64,000 nt of DNA, taken from the NCBI RefSeq assembly GCF_007559335.1, contig NZ_VMBG01000001.1, positions 1 to 64,000 on the forward strand, written 5' to 3'. Source of the stretch: Rariglobus hedericola (GTDB lineage Bacteria; Verrucomicrobiota; Verrucomicrobiia; Opitutales; Opitutaceae). A program made the position numbers and the translations under genes. The notes beneath the pieces are model-generated. The model was not told the origin of the DNA, ran no database searches, and saw nothing but the letters and a program-made list of their open reading frames with translations. Positions 57,762 through 64,000 of the stretch are shown piece by piece; positions within the stretch are counted from its first letter, which is position 1; each line of letters starts with the position of its first letter.

Positions 57762-58463
57762 TTAGCCTGGAGCGTCCTGCGTGACGGCAGTTCGCGTGAG
57801 CGCGAGCCGTTTATGTCGCAGCCTGAGGCGCCATGCGACCCATGAGAAGATTGCGATTTTGGTGCCGTAGATTGCCCCGAGCAAAATCAGTCCGCGGGTG
57901 GACGGAGCGCCGCCGAAATCTCCTAGGAAAAGCGCGACATACGAACGCAGCACGTGAATGGGAAGCGCGATCCAGAAGTAGATGCGCAACGGTATGCCGG
58001 AAAGACCGAGCACATAGTTGCGGATAAAGTAGGGGATGCCTGGTGCGAGCATCACCATCAAGGCGACGGCGGCGTTTTCACCCGGTGGGACTTCGGGCAT
58101 GTGTTGGTAGCGGCGCTTGATAAACCGCTCGAGCGGTCCACGCAAAAAACTCCGTGCGATCCAATGCGTTCCGATCAGGTGGAATGCGGTTATTGCCGAG
58201 ACGATGCCCAGCCCGATCAAGGGGCCGAAGCGTGCTCCGATGAGCAAATAAACCATGCTGATGGGGAAGCCCACCAGAGGCAGAATCGAGGTGAGCGTGA
58301 GAATTACCCCAGTGTTGAGCTTTTCCATGGCGCGGGGGATCGCCAGCCAGTCGAAATCGATCAGGAACAGCCACAGCGCGGCGCCAACCAATGCAAGCAG
58401 CACGGTTCCACCAATCAGCCATTGGCGTTTCGATAAGTTAAACTTGAAGGCGCGCATCTTCAT
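57762..58463 (-). CDS. VTT/SNARE-associated (TVP38-like) membrane protein
   Basis: 233 aa, about six membrane segments. The core SILPLVGFPISMVYLLIGARFGPLIGLGIVSAITAFH and GENAAVALMVMLAPGIPYFIRNYVLGLSGIPLRIYF is the VTT (DedA-related) domain. Proteins of this group are thought to flip or transport lipids or act in envelope maintenance. The ATG at 58463 is chosen over the GTG at 58475. Divergent from the cardiolipin synthase gene, which would fit a lipid-related role. Confidence 0.78.
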   Translation of the reverse strand: MKMRAFKFNLSKRQWLIGGTVLLALVGAALWLFLIDFDWLAIPRAMEKLNTGVILTLTSILPLVGFPISMVYLLIGARFGPLIGLGIVSAITAFHLIGTHWIARSFLRGPLERFIKRRYQHMPEVPPGENAAVALMVMLAPGIPYFIRNYVLGLSGIPLRIYFWIALPIHVLRSYVALFLGDFGGAPSTRGLILLGAIYGTKIAIFSWVAWRLRLRHKRLALTRTAVTQDAPG

Positions 58464-58626
58464 CGGGCCGACCACGAATTGCCGGATTCTGCAAAGACCT
58501 CAAAAGACGGGGTTGGTAACGTGCGGGCGGTAGAGCTTAAACTGCGGGAACCGACTTCAAGTGAATGGGTCCAGCAAGCGATACCTCTTGTCTGCAACGT
58601 GGTGCTGACCACGCGGGCAAACCCCA

Positions 58627-59970
58627 ATGAGCCAATCATCCAGTTTGCTGAAACGGTTTCAGGCATGGCGCCGGCGGCCTGCTCCGAGCGCGAAAGCTTC
58701 GCGTCACCGAGTGTGGTGGATATCGATATTGGCAGTCGTCGCCTTGGTGTCATTTTTCTTTTGGTTTACGTCGGCGCGGATGTTGACGGACCGCTTTAAT
58801 ATCGCCGAGCCGGTGAACAGTGCGGCGTTTGCCGAATCGATAGGACCGTTGCTGGGTGCGGACTTCTCCACCGGCAATCGCGTCGAGTTGCTGGTCAATG
58901 GCGATGTGTTTTTCCCCGCAATGTTGAAGGCCATCGGAGAGGCCCGCAAAACCATCACGCTGGAGACCTATATCTGGGCGTCGGGAGAAATCAGTGATCG
59001 TTTCATCGAAGCGCTTTCGGAGCGGGCGAGGGCCGGTGTTCGCGTCAAGGTGCTCTGCGATGGAATGGGCACGCTCAAGCTGAAGGATGAAGACCAGCAG
59101 CGATTGCTGGATGCCGGTGTGGACCTGCTCATCTACGGGCGCGAGCACTGGTATGAAATCAAGCCCAACATCAATCATCACACCCATCGCAAACTGCTCG
59201 TGATCGACGGGCGCGTGGGATTCACCGGCGGCATGTGCATTGATGACAAATGGGGCGGCAATGCCGATTCGCCGGAAGTGTGGCGGGAGACGCAGGTGCG
59301 CATCGAGGGGCCGGTCGTCCGGCAGATGCAGGCGGTGTTCGCGACCAACTGGCTCCAGACGACGTCACATCTTTTATTCGGCTCGGATTATTTTCCAGAG
59401 GTTGATTCATCATCGACGGGCGGAACCCGTGTGCAGTGTTACAAGAGCGGTCCCAACGAGGCGCCCGAGCACGCACGCATTTCCTATCTGGCGGCGATTG
59501 CGGCGGCGCGGCATTCCATCCAGATCGCCAACGCCTACTTCGTGCCGGATGATCTCATGGTGGACATGTTGCTGGCGGCGCGGGAGCGCGGCGTGCGTGT
59601 TCAAGTAATTGTCCCGGGCATCAACGATTCACGATTCGGTCGGGCGGCTTCGCGTTCACGTTGGGGAAAACTACTCGCGGCGGGCGCCGAGATTCACGCC
59701 TATCAGCCGGCGATGTTTCATTCGAAAATGATGATGGTGGATGATTTTTTCACGACGATTGGATCGACGAATTTCGACAACCGTTCTTTTGGCATCAACG
59801 ATGAGGTCAACGTGAACATCCTCGACGGCGCCGTGGCGCTGCGCAGCCGCGAGATTTTCGAGGAGGACCTGAAGCGTTCGCTGCCTGTCACGCGTGAAGA
59901 ATTCGAGTCGCGCCCGTTTTATATCAAGGTGCTGGATCATATCTGCGGGCTTTTTCGTTCGCAGATTTAA
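58627..59970 (+). CDS. cls: Cardiolipin synthase, phospholipase D family
   Basis: 447 aa. One membrane anchor (about 30-50), then two HKD domains: HTHRKLLVIDG (about 185-195) and FHSKMMMVDD (about 364-374), each with the GG or GSTNFD block behind. ClsB-like layout with a single anchor. Joins phosphatidylglycerol into cardiolipin in the inner membrane. Not in an obvious operon. Confidence 0.9.
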   Translation: MSQSSSLLKRFQAWRRRPAPSAKASRHRVWWISILAVVALVSFFFWFTSARMLTDRFNIAEPVNSAAFAESIGPLLGADFSTGNRVELLVNGDVFFPAMLKAIGEARKTITLETYIWASGEISDRFIEALSERARAGVRVKVLCDGMGTLKLKDEDQQRLLDAGVDLLIYGREHWYEIKPNINHHTHRKLLVIDGRVGFTGGMCIDDKWGGNADSPEVWRETQVRIEGPVVRQMQAVFATNWLQTTSHLLFGSDYFPEVDSSSTGGTRVQCYKSGPNEAPEHARISYLAAIAAARHSIQIANAYFVPDDLMVDMLLAARERGVRVQVIVPGINDSRFGRAASRSRWGKLLAAGAEIHAYQPAMFHSKMMMVDDFFTTIGSTNFDNRSFGINDEVNVNILDGAVALRSREIFEEDLKRSLPVTREEFESRPFYIKVLDHICGLFRSQI

Positions 59971-60043
59971 GTGAAGACGGGATCTGAAACGAGAAGCATG
60001 CGGCGCCTTGACCCGGCGGCTTTTCGGAGCGTTTTATAAACCC

Positions 60044-61471
60044 ATGCTTTCGAGTGTCCTTATCGTTGATGACGAGAAACACACCCGCGACGGGCTTCGC
60101 CAGGCCCTCGAGGAGGAGTATGACGTTTCCGTAGCCGCGAATGCCGAGGAGGCGTTCAACCAACTCGATGCCCAGGAGTTTGACGTGGTCCTCACCGACC
60201 TGCGCATGCCCGGAAAATCCGGCCTCAAGGTCATCGACAAGGCACTGGCGCTTCCGAACAAGCCCGCGGTTATCATGATGACCGCCTACGGCAGTATCGA
60301 TTCGGCGGTTGAAGCAATGAAGCGGGGCGCGGTCGATTTCCTGACCAAGCCCGTGAATATTGAGCGCCTTGAAGTGCTCATCCAACGGGCGCTTAAAACC
60401 CGCACGCTCGAAGTGGAAGTGAAGCATCTCAACGAGCGTCTGGACGAAAAATTCAACGTGGGTGGCATCGTCGGCCACTCGGGTAAACTCAAGGAAGTGA
60501 TCGACCGCGTGCGCCTGGTCGCGCCCTCGAAGGCCACCATTTTGATCGATGGTGAATCCGGCACCGGCAAGGAGCTGATCGCGCAGGCGATTCATCAGGC
60601 GAGTCCGCGGGCGCGCGCACCTTTCATTGCGGTTCATTGCGCGGCGCTTTCGGAAAACTTGCTCGAGAGTGAAATCTTCGGCCATGAGCGCGGCGCGTTT
60701 ACCGGGGCTATGGAAAAACGCGTGGGGCGCTTTGAAGCTGCGGATACCGGCACGCTTTTTCTTGATGAAATCGGTGAAATCTCCGCTTCGACGCAGGTGA
60801 AGCTGCTGCGCTTCCTCGAAACGAAAGCGATCGAGCGCGTCGGCGGGTCGAAGCCGATCCAACTCGATGTGCGCCTGGTCGCGGCAACCAATCGCGATCT
60901 CGAAAAAATGGTGCGCGAAGGGAAGTTTCGCGAGGATCTTTATTTCCGCCTCAATGTCGTGCGCATCACGCTACCGCCGCTCCGCGACCGCCCGGATGAT
61001 ATTCCGCTGCTGCTGGCGCATTACATCCGTTTCTTCGCACAGGAAAATAATCTGCAGCCGCTGACCATCGAGCCGGGGGCATTGCGTTATCTGCAGGCCT
61101 ATCCGTGGCCGGGAAATATCCGTGAGCTGCGTAATTTTACCGAAAATGTGGTCGTGATGCATCGCGGTGCCAAGTTGACCGAATACGATCTGGAACCGCG
61201 TTTCCGCAGTGAGCGACTGGCCTTGCCCTCCTCGGGCGGGACGTCCGGCGATACGTCTTCGGCATCGTCCTCGGGCAATGGAATGCAGGTTGCGTCGGCA
61301 TCGGCAGGTCCGTCGCTTTCGATTGAGGAAAACGAAAAGCGCTTGTTGCGCGAAGCCTTGATCAAAGCGCGGGGCAATCGGACCAAGGCTGCGCAATTGA
61401 TGGGCATCAGCCGTCGCACGCTGCACCGCAAGCTGACCCAGTGGCCCGAACTCGATGTGATCGATGGCTAG
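60044..61471 (+). CDS. NtrC-type sigma-54 response regulator
   Basis: 475 aa. Receiver domain about 1-120 with the phosphoacceptor D52 in VLTDLRMPGKSG, AAA+ domain about 145-380 with Walker A GESGTGKE, the sigma-54 loop GAFTGA (about 217-222) and Walker B LFLDEIGE, then a serine-rich linker (about 400-425) and a Fis-type helix-turn-helix (about 430-470, GNRTKAAQLMGISRRTLHRKL). Activates sigma-54 promoters. Its kinase is probably the one at 55817. ATG at 60044. Confidence 0.94.
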   Translation: MLSSVLIVDDEKHTRDGLRQALEEEYDVSVAANAEEAFNQLDAQEFDVVLTDLRMPGKSGLKVIDKALALPNKPAVIMMTAYGSIDSAVEAMKRGAVDFLTKPVNIERLEVLIQRALKTRTLEVEVKHLNERLDEKFNVGGIVGHSGKLKEVIDRVRLVAPSKATILIDGESGTGKELIAQAIHQASPRARAPFIAVHCAALSENLLESEIFGHERGAFTGAMEKRVGRFEAADTGTLFLDEIGEISASTQVKLLRFLETKAIERVGGSKPIQLDVRLVAATNRDLEKMVREGKFREDLYFRLNVVRITLPPLRDRPDDIPLLLAHYIRFFAQENNLQPLTIEPGALRYLQAYPWPGNIRELRNFTENVVVMHRGAKLTEYDLEPRFRSERLALPSSGGTSGDTSSASSSGNGMQVASASAGPSLSIEENEKRLLREALIKARGNRTKAAQLMGISRRTLHRKLTQWPELDVIDG

Positions 61472-61581
61472 AAGACGCTAGTCCGCCGCGGTGGATGCGG
61501 TAGACATCGCGAGGGCAGGGAAACGGGCGTTAGGGGTTGCCTCAGCGGATGGGTGACGTTTGCTGAATCAGCTTTTTCATC

Positions 61582-62448
61582 ATGCGTCTTACCTCATTGT
61601 TGTTAGCTGCTTTTCTCTCTCTGACGGTGGCTCGCGCCGAGGTGCGATTGGTCGGCTCCGACCTCCTCGGCAAAGATTTCACGACTGCACTGGCGGCCTA
61701 TTCGAAGCGCAATGATCTCGGGATCAAGCTAGCGCTCGAAGGCAGTCGTGCCGGCATGGAGCAGTTGCAATCCGGCCGTGCTGATTTGGGCCTCATGGTT
61801 TTCTCGCCCGGCGAAAAACCACCCGAGGCTCCGTATGTGGTGCTGCCGGTGGCGTATCACACACTCGCGGTCGTGGTGCCGGCGACCCTGCCGCTCAGTC
61901 AGATTACGTTCGGACAACTCAACACGATTTATGGCGATGATGCGCAGTCCGGCCTGAAGCGTTGGAGCGATCTCGGTGTGACCGGAGAATGGGCCAACCG
62001 AAACATCCTGCCCAACATCACCGGCCCTGGCGGTGGCATCACTTATGATCTGTTTCGTTACACGGTGCTCGCCGCGCCTTCGCTCAAGCCGACGGTGGGC
62101 GTGCAGACCACCCTGTCGAATACGCTGACACGCATCCGTGGTGATGAGGGCGGTATTGCAGTTCTGCCCTTGATGCCGGCGACCCAGACACGCTTGAAGA
62201 CGTTGCTGGTGGCGCGTGGTGCGCAGGACGTGGCTTTCGGCCCCACGCCGGAGAATCTGCATTCGGGTGATTACCCCGTGCGGCTCCCTGTGTATCTGGT
62301 ATTCCGCAAAGACGCGGCCAAGCAACTTCAGACCACATTGCGTTACCTCTTGAGCGAGGAAGCGGTGCCGCTGTGGGAGGGGGCGCAGCTGGTGCCGTTG
62401 CCCATTCAGGCGCGCAACCAGATGATTTTCGATTTAGAGGTTCTTTAA
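61582..62448 (+). CDS. PstS-like periplasmic phosphate-binding protein
   Basis: 288 aa. Signal peptide about 1-19 (LLLAAFLSLTVARA). EVRLVGSDLL at the mature start, EGSRAGMEQLQSGRADLGLM, PVAYHTLAVVV, FGQLNTIYGD and LRYLLSEEAVPLWEGAQLVPL follow the PBP-like pattern of PstS. No pst transporter genes next to it, so it may work with a distant one or as a surface sensor. Confidence 0.75.
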   Translation: MRLTSLLLAAFLSLTVARAEVRLVGSDLLGKDFTTALAAYSKRNDLGIKLALEGSRAGMEQLQSGRADLGLMVFSPGEKPPEAPYVVLPVAYHTLAVVVPATLPLSQITFGQLNTIYGDDAQSGLKRWSDLGVTGEWANRNILPNITGPGGGITYDLFRYTVLAAPSLKPTVGVQTTLSNTLTRIRGDEGGIAVLPLMPATQTRLKTLLVARGAQDVAFGPTPENLHSGDYPVRLPVYLVFRKDAAKQLQTTLRYLLSEEAVPLWEGAQLVPLPIQARNQMIFDLEVL

Positions 62449-62518
62449 GCATCCGTTAAAATCCTCAAAAAAGCAGTTGACGAAGAGAGGTGCGGGTCTT
62501 GTTCTCCACCTCTCTCAC

Positions 62519-62594
<76 letters not shown>

Positions 62595-62601
62595 TTTTAA
62601 G

Positions 62602-62634
62602 AAAGCGTCCGGTAATGACACCGGGCGCTTTTTT
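62602..62634 (+). terminator. Terminator after tRNA-Gly
   Basis: AAAGCGTCCGG/CCGGGCGCTT with one mismatch, then TTTTTT. Confidence 0.8.
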
Positions 62635-62651
62635 GTGTCCACTCACCGGAC

Positions 62652-63329
62652 ATGCTTGCTGCTGAATTCTTTGCCCTGCCGCCTTCGCTCGCACCTTTTG
62701 CTGCTCATTTTCGTGCGGATGTGGCTCCTTGGGAGTGGCTCAAGATCACCGCGCGGGCGTTTGACGGACTGCCGGCGGCATCCCCGCGAGCTATTCCGCC
62801 CGGCGTGCATATTGAGGGTGCCGTCTGGATCGATCCTTCGGTGAAACTGCCCGCCTATGCCACGATCATCGGACCGGCGTGGATCGGCGCAAAAACCGAG
62901 ATTCGCCCTGGGGCGTTTATTCGCGGCAACGTGATCGTCGGGGAGGGCTGTGTGCTGGGCAATGCCTGCGAATTTAAAAACTGCGTGCTGCTCGATGGAG
63001 TGCAGGTGCCGCATTTCAACTACGTGGGCGATTCCGTCCTGGGGAATGGGGCGCACTTGGGCGCGGGCGTGATTCTTTCCAACCTGCGTCTCGACCAGCA
63101 GCCGATCACGGTGAGATTTCCCTCGGGGCTGTTTGAAACGGGGCTACGGAAGCTGGGCGCAATCCTTGGCGACAAAGCCGAGGTCGGTTGTAACGCGGTG
63201 CTCAATCCTGGCACGGTGCTGGGCAAGCGTGCGCTCGTCATGCCGACCACGGCATTCAGTGGCTACCTGCCGGCGAATACCATCGCGCGCATCCGCGGCA
63301 CGGTGACGCAGATCCCCCGCAGAGATTGA
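62652..63329 (+). CDS. Left-handed beta-helix acyl- or nucleotidyltransferase-like protein
   Basis: 225 aa. Residues about 45-215 are hexapeptide repeats: IPPGVHIEGAVWIDPSV, AYATIIGPAWIGAKTEIRPGAFIRGNVIVGEGCVLGNACEFKNC and later GAHLGAGVILSNLRLDQ. Very like the C-terminal half of GlmU (acetyltransferase part), without the pyrophosphorylase half. Probably acts on a UDP-amino sugar or similar. ATG 18 bases after the terminator that follows tRNA-Gly. Confidence 0.82.
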   Translation: MLAAEFFALPPSLAPFAAHFRADVAPWEWLKITARAFDGLPAASPRAIPPGVHIEGAVWIDPSVKLPAYATIIGPAWIGAKTEIRPGAFIRGNVIVGEGCVLGNACEFKNCVLLDGVQVPHFNYVGDSVLGNGAHLGAGVILSNLRLDQQPITVRFPSGLFETGLRKLGAILGDKAEVGCNAVLNPGTVLGKRALVMPTTAFSGYLPANTIARIRGTVTQIPRRD

Positions 63330-63369
63330 CGACGGCCGTCCGCAACCGGCACCTTTTACCTTTTTCGAA

Positions 63370-64000
63370 ATGCGCATCCTCACCGGCATCCAGCCCTCCG
63401 GGCAGCTTCACATCGGCAACTATTTTGGCGCGATCAAACCCGCGGTCGACCTGCAGGCGCGCGGAGACTGCACCTACTTCATCGCTGATTATCATTCGAT
63501 GACGTCGCTGACGGATGCCGCCCAGCGTCGCCAGAATTCGTTGGATGTCGCGCTGGACTGGCTGGCCTGCGGACTCGATCCGCAGAAGAGCGTGCTGTTC
63601 CGTCAGAGCGATGTGCCCGAAGTGTGCGAACTGATGTGGATGATTGGCACGCTCACGCCGATGGGCCTGCTGGAGCGTGCGCACAGTTATAAGGATAAAA
63701 CCGCCAAGGGCATCTCGCCAAACTTTGGTCTCTTTGCTTATCCGGTGCTGATGGCGGCGGATATATTGCTCTACGATTCCAATCTCGTGCCGGTCGGTCG
63801 CGATCAAAAGCAGCACGTCGAGATGACGCGCGATATCGCCATCAAGTTCAATCACACCTATGGCGAAACCTTTGTGGTGCCGGAGTCGGAGATCCGTGAC
63901 GAGACGGCGGTGGTGCCCGGACTCGACGGTCAGAAAATGAGCAAGAGCTACGACAACACACTGCCCATTTTTGGAGAGGAGAAAGCCATGCGGAAAAAAA
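63370..64000 (+). CDS. trpS: Tryptophanyl-tRNA synthetase, 3' end beyond the window
   Basis: Partial; the ATG at 63370 opens a frame that runs off the edge (210 codons seen). Class I motifs are intact: LHIGN (HIGH) at about residues 14-18 with SGQ just before it, and KMSKS near residue 190. GLFAYPVLMAADILLYD is the typical tryptophan-binding region. Charges tRNA-Trp. Confidence 0.95.
   Translation, partial: MRILTGIQPSGQLHIGNYFGAIKPAVDLQARGDCTYFIADYHSMTSLTDAAQRRQNSLDVALDWLACGLDPQKSVLFRQSDVPEVCELMWMIGTLTPMGLLERAHSYKDKTAKGISPNFGLFAYPVLMAADILLYDSNLVPVGRDQKQHVEMTRDIAIKFNHTYGETFVVPESEIRDETAVVPGLDGQKMSKSYDNTLPIFGEEKAMRKK

Overview
The window looks like a stretch of chromosome from a Verrucomicrobium close to the Opitutaceae. 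This is inferred from gene content and protein style: a caa3-type oxidase locus, a DUF5069 protein, a giant secreted beta-helix/fibronectin protein with a typical verrucomicrobial C-terminus, lipid A genes and a class II LysRS. No database search was possible. Most of the window is GC-rich with long shadow ORFs on the opposite strand. The first 6.5 kb is visibly more AT-rich.

Positions 1 to about 6543 are the distal part of a chromosomal integron. Fourteen attC sites, each about 100 bp in the fresh part of the array, separate thirteen small genes, all on the plus strand, plus one cassette with no gene. Start codons lie 3 to 22 nt after the recombination point and stop codons run into the next attC. 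The R'' box of each cassette is complementary to the first bases of that same cassette, even where the box differs from its neighbours (GCCTAAC with TTAGGC; GCCCAAC with TTGGGC). This is the signature of cassettes that travelled as circles. The attC sites decay towards 6.2 kb, so the integrase and the young end should lie left of the window. Nearly all the encoded proteins are small and membrane-bound or exported, and none has a function I recognise.

6.6-12.2 kb holds ordinary chromosomal genes: a PAS protein, a short MscS channel, an Rnk/GreA-like protein, a phosphoesterase, CorA, a small exported protein and a DUF5069 protein. 12.2-24.4 kb is a respiratory block. On the minus strand run ctaA, ctaB, a DUF420/CtaM-like gene, coxB fused to cytochrome c, ctaD, coxC and coxD, closed by a strong terminator, then ctaG and an SLC13-type permease. 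On the plus strand, divergent from ctaA, are a Sco lipoprotein and a protein with His-rich HxHP motifs. A Coa1-like gene faces them. Together they make, metallate and insert haem A into a caa3 oxidase.

24.4-34.8 kb holds an AMP-nucleosidase-like phosphorylase, lipB-lipA, an MgtC/DUF4010 membrane protein, lysS, lolC-lolD, an oxidoreductase and lpxB. 34.9-42.5 kb is one giant exported protein gene. 42.9-51.4 kb carries hemA with a CcsA/HemX-like partner, two methyltransferases, an unrecognised gene and dnaE. 51.5-64 kb carries rpsU, a TIM-barrel protein, mutY, rnhC and rnhB side by side, a histidine kinase, a VTT membrane protein, a cardiolipin synthase, an NtrC-type regulator, a PstS-like protein, tRNA-Gly, a left-handed beta-helix protein and the start of trpS, which is cut by the window end.
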